DNA from: Pseudomonas borbori | Lineage (GTDB): Bacteria > Pseudomonadota > Gammaproteobacteria > Pseudomonadales > Pseudomonadaceae | Direction of reading: 5' to 3' | Assembly (NCBI RefSeq): GCF_900115555.1 | Contig: NZ_FOWX01000019.1 | Location: 30,211-94,210, forward strand | Length of the DNA: 64,000 nt | Shown: positions 55,926 through 64,000 of the stretch, one piece after another | Layout: the number at the start of each line of letters is the position of its first letter | How positions within the stretch are numbered: the first letter of the stretch is position 1 | The notes under the pieces: generated by a model | Seen by the model: the letters and a program-made list of their open reading frames with translations, nothing else | Told to the model about the DNA's origin: nothing | The model's database searches: none | Made by a program: the position numbers and the translations under genes

Positions 55926-55941
55926 GTGAAGAGGGTGTGAA

Positions 55942-56664
55942 GTGATCAAGTGGTTGATTCCTGCGTTAACCGCCTCGGTAGTGCTGGGCGGTTGTGCCAG
56001 TGTGCCGCGCGGCTCCATCCCCGTTGTCGATTCCAGTTCGTCGGTCTATGGCCAGCAGCAAGCCGGTGCGGGTGGTTACGGCGGTTCGACCGCCCGGCCG
56101 CCACAGAGTCAGCCGCAGGATTCCGGTGTGGTGGTTATGGTGCCCGGCGCCGGCGTCAGTTCGGCGCCGATTCAGACGTTTCCGGCGCCAAGCGCGCCGA
56201 TAGGCGGTGTTGTGGGTGGCGAGCCTTTCAGCACGGCTCCTGTCATCAGCGAGCCTGCGGGTGGAGGCGGTTTCAGCGTGCCGCCACCTTCGATGCCGAG
56301 CGGCATCCCGGGTTCCGGCGGTTTGGCCGCCGACGAGCAACTGGACGGCCCCGTGCTGGCATTGCTCACCACTGCCCAGCAACAGCAAGGTAGTGGTGAC
56401 TTGAATGGTGCCGCGTCCAGCCTGGAACGCGCCCAGCGCATTGCTCCGCGTGAGCCGCAAGTACTCTATCGCCTCGCTGAAGTGCGTCTGGCTCAAGGTG
56501 ACGCGGCGCAGGCCGAGCAGTTCGCTCGTCGCGGCCTGAGCTATGCCAGTGGTCGTCCGGCGCTGCAGGCCAGTCTATGGAACCTGATTGCTCAGGCACG
56601 TGAACGTCAGGGCGACCCAGCCGGCGCGGCGCAGGCGCGTGAACGGGCGCGGGTTAGCCTCTGA
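55942..56664 (+). CDS. tetratricopeptide-repeat lipoprotein
   Basis: A 240-residue lipoprotein: start GTG at 55942, lipobox VVLGGC (Cys18), a long Gly/Pro/Ser-rich linker (about 25-130) and C-terminal TPR-like repeats (LERAQRIAPREPQVLYRLAE, AQAEQFARRGLSYA). The position right after mrcB and the TPR domain suggest a PBP1B activator role as for P. aeruginosa LpoP; this is inference. Its TGA stop overlaps the next ATG (ATGA-type, 56661-56664). Confidence 0.85.
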   Translation: MIKWLIPALTASVVLGGCASVPRGSIPVVDSSSSVYGQQQAGAGGYGGSTARPPQSQPQDSGVVVMVPGAGVSSAPIQTFPAPSAPIGGVVGGEPFSTAPVISEPAGGGGFSVPPPSMPSGIPGSGGLAADEQLDGPVLALLTTAQQQQGSGDLNGAASSLERAQRIAPREPQVLYRLAEVRLAQGDAAQAEQFARRGLSYASGRPALQASLWNLIAQARERQGDPAGAAQARERARVSL

Positions 56665-56993
56665 TGGACGCTCGTGTGCCGGCGATTGCGCAGCAATTGT
56701 TGCTGATCGAGCGCGAGTTGCGCCTGCAAGGCTGGTGGGATGATCAGGCGCCGAGCGACCAGGCGCTGGCCAGTCAGCAACCTTTCTGCGTCGATACGCT
56801 GTCCTTCGAGCAATGGTTGCAGTGGATTTTCCTGCCGCGTATGAAAGACCTGCTCGAGAGCGGTACCGCGCTGCCCGAGGCGTGCGGCATTCAGCCAATG
56901 GCTGAACAGGTCTATGGCGGACGCAGTGAGCAGGCCCGGGTTCTGATCAGGCTGCTGGGTGAGTTCGATCAACTGATTTGTGGTGCGGCCTGA
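56664..56993 (+). CDS. YqcC family protein (DUF446)
   Basis: A 109-residue soluble protein of the YqcC family, helical, with TLSFEQWLQWIFLPRMKDLL and ACGIQPMAEQVY. Function unknown. It is translationally coupled to the lipoprotein gene, ending the mrcB operon. Confidence 0.85.
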   Translation: MDARVPAIAQQLLLIERELRLQGWWDDQAPSDQALASQQPFCVDTLSFEQWLQWIFLPRMKDLLESGTALPEACGIQPMAEQVYGGRSEQARVLIRLLGEFDQLICGAA

Positions 56994-57031
56994 GGCCGCA
57001 TTCGGTTCAGCAGGTTGTCCGCCCGGGGTGG

Positions 57032-57466
57032 TTACTTGCAGTTCTTGGCAATTGCCTGCTTGGCTTCGCCGATACGCTGCTGACGTTCTTCTTCGTTCAG
57101 GCGGCGTACTTCCCCGTCGACCTCCACGCGCACACGCGGGTTGTTCTCCAGTTGCGCCAGATTGGTGCGCACGGTTTGGCAGTATTGCTTGCGCTCTGCT
57201 TCCTGGGTCGCGACTTGCTGCTTCACTTTTTCATCGATAGCGGCTTGTTCAGGGTCGGCGATGCTCTCGAAAGTCGGTATTGCTAGTGGCTCGGCAGTCT
57301 TCGGCTGTGGCACCGCGGTATTGATGGTGGTGGCTTGCTGGCCTTGTGGCGGCTGCGCGCCAAAATGCGTGACCCCTTGTGCGTCGACCCATTTGTATAC
57401 CTGGCTGGCCATGGCGCTTGCGCTCAGGGCGAGCAGCAAGCTGCTGGTGAGAATCATACGGCGCAT
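57032..57466 (-). CDS. DUF4124 domain-containing secreted protein
   Basis: A 144-residue protein with a signal peptide (LTSSLLLALSASAMA), then the DUF4124 motif QVYKWVDAQGVTHFGAQPP, followed by a charged coiled-coil region (ADPEQAAIDEKVKQQVATQE). Probably periplasmic, function unknown. It is convergent with the YqcC gene. Confidence 0.85.
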   Translation of the reverse strand: MRRMILTSSLLLALSASAMASQVYKWVDAQGVTHFGAQPPQGQQATTINTAVPQPKTAEPLAIPTFESIADPEQAAIDEKVKQQVATQEAERKQYCQTVRTNLAQLENNPRVRVEVDGEVRRLNEEERQQRIGEAKQAIAKNCK

Positions 57467-57969
57467 GCTGTTTCCTTTTTAAGAGCTGCGATACCTGATG
57501 GCTACTATAACCAAAATGGCTGAATCGTCATCCTGCGCTGTGTCACAGCGTGTGGGGGCACCCGACAACTCTTGTTTGCCCTCTGCTGTGCAAGTGCGGG
57601 CTGAGCTGCTGTGCCCGGGTTTGCTCGGTAAGTAATTGAAGATACGTCCTTCGATTGCAGAATCCATCACGGATGACTTGACTTGCCCCCGTCGAATCAG
57701 AACAATTCGACGTTCTCTGTAGTGGAGTCCGCCGCAAGCAGGCTTTAGCTCAGCAGACATGAGGTGCTACCCGCGCCGACCTGTTACACCCGCAACGCGT
57801 TACCTCGCGCTGGGTGGGAAGACCCCGCAACACTTTGGGGCATTCCCAATACTTGCTCAGTAGTAGCTGACGTAGTCGGCGACCACCGTCGCTCATGCTC
57901 TGCTGGCAGTAAACCTATCTTAGGCCGTCCCGCTATGGGCGGTTTTCTGGCGTTTTAGAGGTGAACAAC
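57467..57969. other. ilvI upstream region
   Basis: A 503-base interval without a supported gene. A hairpin-like CCGTCCC/GGGCGG followed by TTTTCTGGCGTTTT (57926-57957) lies just before ilvI and could attenuate it, but no leader peptide with runs of Ile/Val/Leu codons is seen. Confidence 0.4.
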
Positions 57970-59694
57970 GTGGAGCTTTTATCCGGCGCTGAAATGGTCG
58001 TCCGCTTCTTGCGTGACGAAGGCGTTAAGAACATCTATGGGTACCCGGGCGGTGCCCTGTTGCATATCTATGACGCTTTGTTCAAGGAACCGGAAGTCAA
58101 TCACATCCTGGTTCGTCATGAGCAGGCGGCGACTCACATGGCTGATGGCTATGCCCGTGCCACCGGCAAGGCCGGCGTGGTGCTGGTGACCTCGGGGCCT
58201 GGCGCGACCAATGCCATCACCGGCATTGCCACGGCCTACATGGATTCCATCCCGATGGTGGTGCTGTCCGGCCAGGTGCCGAGCAACATGGTCGGTACCG
58301 ATGCTTTCCAGGAGACCGACATGATCGGTATTTCCCGGCCGATCGTGAAGCACAGCTTCATGATCAAGCACGCCTCGGAAATTCCGGAAGTCATGAAGAA
58401 AGCCTTCTATCTGGCGCAATCCGGTCGTCCCGGTCCGGTGGTTGTGGATATTCCCAAGGACATGACCAATCCGGCGGAAAAATTCGAATACGTATACCCG
58501 AAGAAGGTCAAGCTGCGCTCCTACAGCCCGGCCCTGCGTGGCCACTCCGGGCAGATCCGCAAGGCGGCGGAACTGCTCCTGAGCGCCAAGCGGCCGATCC
58601 TCTATGCCGGCGGCGGCGTGATCATGGGTGGCGCTGCATCACCGCTGACCGAGCTGGCGCAAATGCTCAACCTGCCGGTGACCAATACCCTGATGGGCTT
58701 GGGTGGCTATCCAGGCAGCGATCGCCAGTTTCTCGGCATGCTTGGCATGCACGGCAGCTATACTGCCAACCTGGCGATGCATCATGCGGATGTGATCTTC
58801 GCCGTCGGCGCGCGCTTCGATGATCGGGTAATCAACGGTGCCGGCAAGTTCTGCCCGAACGCCAAGATCATCCACATCGACATCGACCCGGCATCGATTT
58901 CCAAGACCATCAAGGCGGATATCCCGATTGTCGGTCCGGTGGAGAGCGTGCTGACCGAGATGGTTGCGATTCTCAAGGAAATCGGCGAAACCCCGAGCAA
59001 AGAGGCGCTTTCCAGTTGGTGGAAGCAGATCGAAGAGTGGCGTGGCAGCCGCGGCATGTTCCCCTACGACAAGGGCGACGGCAGCATCATCAAGCCGCAG
59101 ACCGTGATCGAGATGCTCAGTGAAGTGACCCGTGGCGATGCCTTCGTCACCTCGGACGTGGGCCAGCACCAGATGTTCGCTGCCCAGTATTACCGTTTCA
59201 ACAAACCCAATCGCTGGATCAATTCCGGTGGTCTGGGCACCATGGGTTTTGGGTTCCCGGCGGCAATGGGGGTCAAGCTCAGCTTTCCGGACGACGACGT
59301 AGCCTGCGTGACCGGTGAAGGCAGCATCCAGATGAACATTCAGGAACTGTCGACCTGCCTGCAATACGACTTGCCGGTAAAAATCGTCAACCTGAACAAT
59401 GGCGCGCTCGGTATGGTGCGTCAGTGGCAGGACATGAACTACGGCAGCCGCCATTCGCATTCCTACATGGAGTCGCTGCCTGACTTCGTCAAGCTGGCAG
59501 AAGCCTATGGCCATGTCGGCATGCGTATCACCGATCTGAAAGACTTGAAGCCGAAGATGGAAGAGGCGTTCGCCATGAAGGATCGCCTGGTGTTCCTCGA
59601 CATTCAGGTCGATACCAGTGAGCACGTCTATCCGATGCAGATCAAAGACGGTGCGATGCGCGATATGTGGCTGAGCAAGACGGAGCGGACCTAA
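57970..59694 (+). CDS. ilvI: acetolactate synthase large subunit
   Basis: A 574-residue thiamine diphosphate enzyme, first common step of branched-chain amino acid synthesis. ThDP Glu in [19 protein letters not shown]-binding [17 protein letters not shown] stretch, and [20 protein letters not shown] with [12 protein letters not shown] (metal site). GTG at 57970 is chosen because AGAGGTG precedes it and homologues start here; GTG at 57961 is the alternative. The small-subunit gene follows 2 bases after the stop. Confidence 0.95.
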   Translation: MELLSGAEMVVRFLRDEGVKNIYGYPGGALLHIYDALFKEPEVNHILVRHEQAATHMADGYARATGKAGVVLVTSGPGATNAITGIATAYMDSIPMVVLSGQVPSNMVGTDAFQETDMIGISRPIVKHSFMIKHASEIPEVMKKAFYLAQSGRPGPVVVDIPKDMTNPAEKFEYVYPKKVKLRSYSPALRGHSGQIRKAAELLLSAKRPILYAGGGVIMGGAASPLTELAQMLNLPVTNTLMGLGGYPGSDRQFLGMLGMHGSYTANLAMHHADVIFAVGARFDDRVINGAGKFCPNAKIIHIDIDPASISKTIKADIPIVGPVESVLTEMVAILKEIGETPSKEALSSWWKQIEEWRGSRGMFPYDKGDGSIIKPQTVIEMLSEVTRGDAFVTSDVGQHQMFAAQYYRFNKPNRWINSGGLGTMGFGFPAAMGVKLSFPDDDVACVTGEGSIQMNIQELSTCLQYDLPVKIVNLNNGALGMVRQWQDMNYGSRHSHSYMESLPDFVKLAEAYGHVGMRITDLKDLKPKMEEAFAMKDRLVFLDIQVDTSEHVYPMQIKDGAMRDMWLSKTERT

Positions 59695-59696
59695 TC

Positions 59697-60188
59697 ATGC
59701 GACACATTATTTCCCTGCTGCTGGAAAACGAGCCTGGCGCATTGTCCCGTGTGGTGGGTCTGTTCTCTCAGCGCAACTACAACATCGAAAGTCTGACTGT
59801 GGCTCCGACCGAAGACCCGACCCTGTCGCGTCTGACGTTGACCACAGTCGGCCATGATGAGGTGATCGAGCAGATCACCAAGAACCTCAACAAGCTGATC
59901 GAAGTGGTCAAGTTGGTGGACTTGTCGGAGAGCGCGCACATCGAACGCGAGCTGATGCTGGTCAAGGTCAAGGCTACCGGTGCCCAGCGCGCCGAGGTCA
60001 AGCGCACCACCGACATCTTCCGCGGACAGATCGTCGACGTGAATACCAGCGTCTACACCATTCAGCTGGCCGGCACGAGCGACAAGCTGGACAGCTTTAT
60101 CCAGGCGATAGGCGCAGCCTCGATTCTGGAAACCGTACGTAGTGGCGTCACCGGGATTGCCCGTGGCGACAAGGTGCTGAGCATCTGA
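59697..60188 (+). CDS. ilvH: acetolactate synthase regulatory subunit
   Basis: A 163-residue ACT-domain subunit conferring valine inhibition. Start MRHIISLLLENEPGALSRVV, with the valine-site region (NEPGALSRVVGLFSQRNYNI) intact. The stop of ilvI is 2 bases before, so both subunits are made together. Confidence 0.96.
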   Translation: MRHIISLLLENEPGALSRVVGLFSQRNYNIESLTVAPTEDPTLSRLTLTTVGHDEVIEQITKNLNKLIEVVKLVDLSESAHIERELMLVKVKATGAQRAEVKRTTDIFRGQIVDVNTSVYTIQLAGTSDKLDSFIQAIGAASILETVRSGVTGIARGDKVLSI

Positions 60189-60200
60189 CTGTGCAGTACT

Positions 60201-60230
60201 AAAAAGCCCCGCTTTCGCGGGGTTTTTTTA
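60201..60230. terminator. bidirectional terminator ilvH/ilvY
   Basis: AAAAAGCCCCGC (60201-60212), four-base loop, GCGGGGTTTTTTT. It ends ilvIH; its T run carries the stop codon of the convergent ilvY gene, for which the A-rich arm gives the T run in the other direction. Confidence 0.9.
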
Positions 60231-61109
60231 GCCTTGGCGGTTCCAAAAAGCATTGATCAGGGGTTCCTTTAGGCGCTTCTCTAGGGCAAACAGGCCAATG
60301 TCGTAGGCAGTCAGTGGTGGCTGGATGTCGTAGGTGCGGATGCGCGCGCCTAGCGGGCTGTTGTCGAGTACGATTTGCGGGACCACGCCAATGCCAAATC
60401 CAAGGCTTACCATGCTGACGATGGCTTCGTTGCCACTTACCTGGGCATAGATTCGCGGTTTGATGTTATGGCTTTTCAGCCAGCGGTCCGTGCGGGTTCG
60501 GGCGAGGCCCTCTTCCGAGAGAATCATCGGTACATCCCGCCAATTGGCTGCGCAGGGTTGTTTCAGTTGCTCATCAGTTAATAGCTGGGGCGACAGTGGG
60601 CCGATGAAGCACAGTTCGGAGCGGGCAATCGGTTGAAACGCGATGCCCGTTGGTAAACTGTCGGGGCGTGCGCCGATGGCAAGGTCTTCCAGCCCTTCTT
60701 GTACGCGCTCTACGGCTTTGGCTACGTCGCCCGTGTGCAGCTTCATTTCAATGCGTGGGTAGCCCTGGCGAAAACTGCTCAGGATGTCGTAGAGGAAGCT
60801 GTAGCTGGCTGTTACCGAGCAATACAGCGAGAGTTCTCCCTGCAAGATCTGTTGGTCCTGTTTGAATGTCTGACGCATGACTTGCCAGCCGCTCATGACC
60901 TCCTTCGCGTATTCGCGAAACTGGATTCCCTCGCGGGTCAATCGGACTGAGCGGTTGTCTCGTAGAAACAGCGCTACGCCGAGCTCATCCTCAAGCTGTT
61001 TGATACTGCGGCTGAGTGCGGAAGGGCTGACGTGCCGTTCGCGGCTGGTTTTGCCGAAGTGCAGGTTGTCGGCCAGGGAAAGAAAAAGTCTGAGGGAGTG
61101 GCTATCCAT
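60228..61109 (-). CDS. ilvY: LysR-type activator IlvY
   Basis: A 293-residue LysR regulator with the helix-turn-helix HVSPSALSRSIKQLEDELGV and the IlvY-like start MDSHSLRLFLSLADNLHFGK, followed by a periplasmic-binding-protein-type effector domain. It is divergent from ilvC with 123 bases between, the classical ilvY-ilvC arrangement in which acetolactate or acetohydroxybutyrate activates ilvC. ATG at 61109 is chosen because it aligns with known IlvY; upstream in-frame ATGs up to 61160 would run through the operator. Confidence 0.85.
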   Translation of the reverse strand: MDSHSLRLFLSLADNLHFGKTSRERHVSPSALSRSIKQLEDELGVALFLRDNRSVRLTREGIQFREYAKEVMSGWQVMRQTFKQDQQILQGELSLYCSVTASYSFLYDILSSFRQGYPRIEMKLHTGDVAKAVERVQEGLEDLAIGARPDSLPTGIAFQPIARSELCFIGPLSPQLLTDEQLKQPCAANWRDVPMILSEEGLARTRTDRWLKSHNIKPRIYAQVSGNEAIVSMVSLGFGIGVVPQIVLDNSPLGARIRTYDIQPPLTAYDIGLFALEKRLKEPLINAFWNRQG

Positions 61110-61135
61110 ATTCATTTCATATTTCGGCATGTCGT

Positions 61136-61161
61136 GTTGCAAATATATCATTTTACGCAAC
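61136..61161. promoter_or_regulatory. probable IlvY operator
   Basis: GTTGC (61136-61140) and GCAAC (61157-61161) form an inverted pair around an AT-rich 16-base spacer, between the divergent ilvY and ilvC. IlvY of enterics recognises TTGCAA-type tandem operators, and TTGCAAA is seen here. Confidence 0.55.
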
Positions 61162-61190
61162 GGGAATGATCACTTAAGGTGTCTCCGTAG

Positions 61191-62249
<1,059 letters not shown>

Positions 62250-62265
62250 GCTTTTGTAGGGTGAG

Positions 62266-62293
62266 AAAAAACGCGGCTATGGCCGCGTTTTTT
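62266..62293 (+). terminator. ilvC terminator
   Basis: AAAAAACGCGGC, loop TATG, GCCGCGTTTTTT: a perfect 12-bp stem with flanking A and T runs. Confidence 0.92.
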
Positions 62294-62405
62294 CATTCTG
62301 AGACAAGGCTTCTGGTATAAAGCCTGATCATTGAGTCAAAGCCGACGGTGTATCCTGGTTGGAACGGCTGTCGAAATTCTCCAAATCAGTTGCAAGGTGT
62401 TGTTC

Positions 62406-63221
62406 ATGAGCGAACGTCCAGAAGAGCCCCAGTCGACCCCGGGCACCGAAAGCCTGCTGCCTATCGATGAGCATATCGAAGAGGGGCACGATGCCGAAGG
62501 TCGTAAGGTCCGTCATCGCGGCATTTATCTTCTACCCAACCTGTTTACTACGGCCAATCTGTTCGCTGGGTTCTACGCCATCATCAACGCGATGAACGGC
62601 AATTTCTATGTGGCCGCTGCTGCCGTGTTCGTGGCCATGGTGCTGGATAGTCTCGATGGTCGAGTGGCACGGTTGACTAATACGCAGAGTGCGTTCGGCG
62701 CAGAGTATGACTCCTTGTCCGATATGGTCGCCTTTGGCGTAGCGCCCGCGCTGCTGGCCTTCGAGTGGGCGCTGGGTAGTATGGGCAAGGTCGGCTGGAT
62801 GGTCGCATTCATCTATGTCGCAGGCGCGGCATTGCGCCTTGCTCGCTTCAATACGCAGATCGGTAGTGCCGACAAGCGCTACTTCATTGGCCTGCCCAGT
62901 CCGGCTGCAGCCGGTGTGGTCGCGGGTACCGTATGGGCCTTCAGTGACTTCGGTATCAAGGGGTCGAACATGGCCTTTGTGGTTGCCCTGCTGGTGGCGG
63001 TAGCCGGGATGTTGATGGTCAGCAATATCAAATACCACAGCTTTAAGGATCTGGACCTGAAAGGGCGGGTGCCTTTTGTTGCAATCCTGGCGGTTGTGTT
63101 GGTCTTTGCTGTTGTGTTCAGTGATCCTCCGCGGATTTTACTGATCATCTTCCTGGCCTATGCTGCTTCTGGTCCGGTGCAATACTTGTTGCAATTGCGT
63201 CGTCGTAAAGTCGCTGAGTAA
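62406..63221 (+). CDS. pssA: CDP-diacylglycerol--serine O-phosphatidyltransferase
   Basis: A 271-residue membrane enzyme making phosphatidylserine, precursor of phosphatidylethanolamine. It has the full CDP-alcohol signature DGRVAR, then GAEYDSLSD (the two Asp pairs), and about eight hydrophobic segments. The N-terminal tail (MSERPEEPQSTPGTESLLPI) is polar and cytoplasmic. ATG at 62406 is chosen over an upstream in-frame start at 62331 that adds no family sequence. Confidence 0.93.
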   Translation: MSERPEEPQSTPGTESLLPIDEHIEEGHDAEGRKVRHRGIYLLPNLFTTANLFAGFYAIINAMNGNFYVAAAAVFVAMVLDSLDGRVARLTNTQSAFGAEYDSLSDMVAFGVAPALLAFEWALGSMGKVGWMVAFIYVAGAALRLARFNTQIGSADKRYFIGLPSPAAAGVVAGTVWAFSDFGIKGSNMAFVVALLVAVAGMLMVSNIKYHSFKDLDLKGRVPFVAILAVVLVFAVVFSDPPRILLIIFLAYAASGPVQYLLQLRRRKVAE

Positions 63222-63396
63222 TTATTAGTCTTGGTTTTGTCACAAAGCCGTCGATGCTGTTGCGTCGGCGGCTTTGTCGTATCTGTACTATCGCTCGGTT
63301 TCGGCTCTTCTGATCTGCGATGCTCAGGTTTTGCGCTGTCGCGCGGTTGTTTGCACGGAGATGAGCTAGTAATAACGATAAAAGCCAAATAAAGAG

Positions 63397-63424
63397 TTGA
63401 CGCAGTTTCTTTCGGGCCTATAAT
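63397..63424 (+). promoter_or_regulatory. rrn promoter 1 (distal)
   Basis: TTGACG (63397-63402), 16 bases, TATAAT (63419-63424), followed by the GC-rich discriminator GCGCACCTC typical of stringently controlled rRNA promoters. Confidence 0.8.
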
Positions 63425-63598
63425 GCGCACCTCTTCAGGCGCAGGCCTCTCTGCAAAACTCTTGTAAAACAAGAAGTTAGCGTAAAAAGAGGGGTTGCAA
63501 AGCAGCGTAAGCTGTGTCGAATGCGCCGGGCTGACAAGGTGGTGGTTTGAGCTTGTGGGTGTTTCGGTCGAGGTGATCGGAAGCGGTAAAAGAGGTGG

Positions 63599-63626
63599 TT
63601 GACAGCGGTTTGAAACGCTGTAGAAT
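63599..63626 (+). promoter_or_regulatory. rrn promoter 2
   Basis: TTGACA (63599-63604), 16 bases, TAGAAT (63621-63626), discriminator TCGCCTCCC. Confidence 0.75.
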
Positions 63627-63718
63627 TCGCCTCCCGTTGACGAGATGCCAGAAGCTGATCGGAGGCGCAAGCGGTTGAGTAGAAAGGTTTTCTTCGGAAA
63701 AGAACTTCGAAAAACAAC

Positions 63719-63746
63719 TTGACGGAAAGATGGGGTGCTGTAGAAT
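63719..63746 (+). promoter_or_regulatory. rrn promoter 3 (proximal)
   Basis: TTGACG (63719-63724), 16 bases, TAGAAT (63741-63746), discriminator GCGCGCCTC. The same 16-base spacing and discriminator type occur in all three promoters. Confidence 0.78.
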
Positions 63747-63779
63747 GCGCGCCTCGGTTGAGACGAAAGACTCAGCCAC

Positions 63780-63791
63780 TGCTCTTTAACA
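63780..63791 (+). promoter_or_regulatory. boxA antitermination site
   Basis: TGCTCTTTAACA matches the rRNA leader boxA (TGCTCTTTA) recognised by NusB/NusE, about 150 bases before 16S. Confidence 0.85.
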
Positions 63792-63939
63792 ACTGAATCA
63801 AGCAATTCGTGTGGGTGCTTGTGAGGTAAGACTGCTAGTCGCAAGATTATCAGCATCACAAGTAACACTCGTTAATTTGAGAGTTTTTTGTCGATTGCTG
63901 AGCCAAGTTTAGGGTTTTTTCAAAACCCAAGCAGTATTA

Positions 63940-64000
63940 AAACTGAAGAGTTTGATCATGGCTCAGATTGAACGCTGGCGGCAGGCCTAACACATGCAAG
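63940..64000 (+). rRNA. rrs: 16S ribosomal RNA, 5' end (cut by window)
   Basis: AAACTGAAGAGTTTGATCAT at 63940 is the start of bacterial 16S rRNA; GGCAGGCCTAACACATGCAA follows, a gammaproteobacterial form as in Pseudomonas. Only the first 61 bases are inside the window. Confidence 0.95.

Larger units (their letters stand above)
63222..63939. other. rRNA operon leader and promoter region
   Basis: This 718-base stretch carries a hairpin after pssA (63242-63277, 16-bp stem with a few mismatches), three promoter-like elements in tandem, a boxA and the leader to 16S rRNA. No protein gene is supported. Confidence 0.7.

Noticed and set aside
57758..57865. leader peptide for ilv attenuation
   Set aside because: The only short frame (from an ATG near 57758) has no run of Ile, Val or Leu codons, so a classical leader is not supported.

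Overview
This window is a GC-rich chromosomal segment of a Pseudomonas species. The gene order acs-pgi-panCB-folK-pcnB-crcZ-cbrBA, then gluQ-dksA-aminotransferase-sfsA, then cbpA/prrF, mrcB and ilvIH-ilvC-pssA is the order known from Pseudomonas chromosomes of the P. aeruginosa type. The CbrB-operator plus sigma54-driven CrcZ RNA, the PrrF RNA, REP/REPIN repeats and a 16S rRNA 5' end at the right edge agree with this. No species call is possible from sequence reading alone.

Layout. 1-14.6 kb (minus strand): C-terminally cut DUF748 membrane protein, RNA methyltransferase, thiolase, MpaB-type protein, acetyl-CoA synthetase, glucose-6-phosphate isomerase, pantothenate genes panB-panC (overlapping), folK and pcnB (overlapping). 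panD is not in its expected place. 14.6-20.3 kb: the carbon/nitrogen control locus, with CrcZ, cbrB, cbrA and a small two-helix protein (cbrX-like). The 3' end of the cbrX-like gene has been copied in tandem, pushing it away from cbrA. 20.5-38 kb: accessory segment inserted between cbrX and gluQ. It holds a LOG-family gene, a 268-bp inverted-repeat element whose ends supply the stop codons of both flanking genes, an intergenic cluster of DnaA-box-like sites, a lipase without signal peptide, a TRAP transporter with a glutamine-synthetase-like ligase, an aldehyde dehydrogenase and an iron alcohol dehydrogenase (a likely amine or amino-alcohol catabolic cluster), an AT-rich block of unknown genes (FRG-domain protein, zinc-ribbon/glycine-zipper protein, membrane-anchored PD-(D/E)XK-like protein, four-helix membrane protein) with attC-like junctions, and an L,D-transpeptidase/M23 peptidase pair. 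38-49 kb: gluQ, dksA, aminotransferase, sfsA, Rieske protein, ChaN-like lipoprotein, then an operon with a small membrane protein, an SLC5-type sensor kinase, a single-domain response regulator and an unusual fusion of a degenerate kinase to a DEDDh exonuclease. 49-57.5 kb: prrF, cbpA, a TfoX C-terminal protein, a methyltransferase, a pentapeptide protein, a kinase/ATPase fusion, mrcB and envelope/hypothetical genes. 57.9-64 kb: ilvI-ilvH, divergent ilvY-ilvC, pssA, then three tandem rRNA promoters, boxA and the first 61 bases of 16S rRNA.

Working together: CbrAB drives CrcZ, which titrates Hfq/Crc. The ligase gene of the catabolic cluster has a CA-rich stretch at its ribosome binding site, so this cluster could be a Crc/Hfq target. 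The two SLC5-type sensor kinases in the window each follow a small two-helix membrane protein. The most novel candidates are the kinase-exonuclease fusion operon, the AT-rich cassette-like block, and the transporter/ligase/dehydrogenase cluster.
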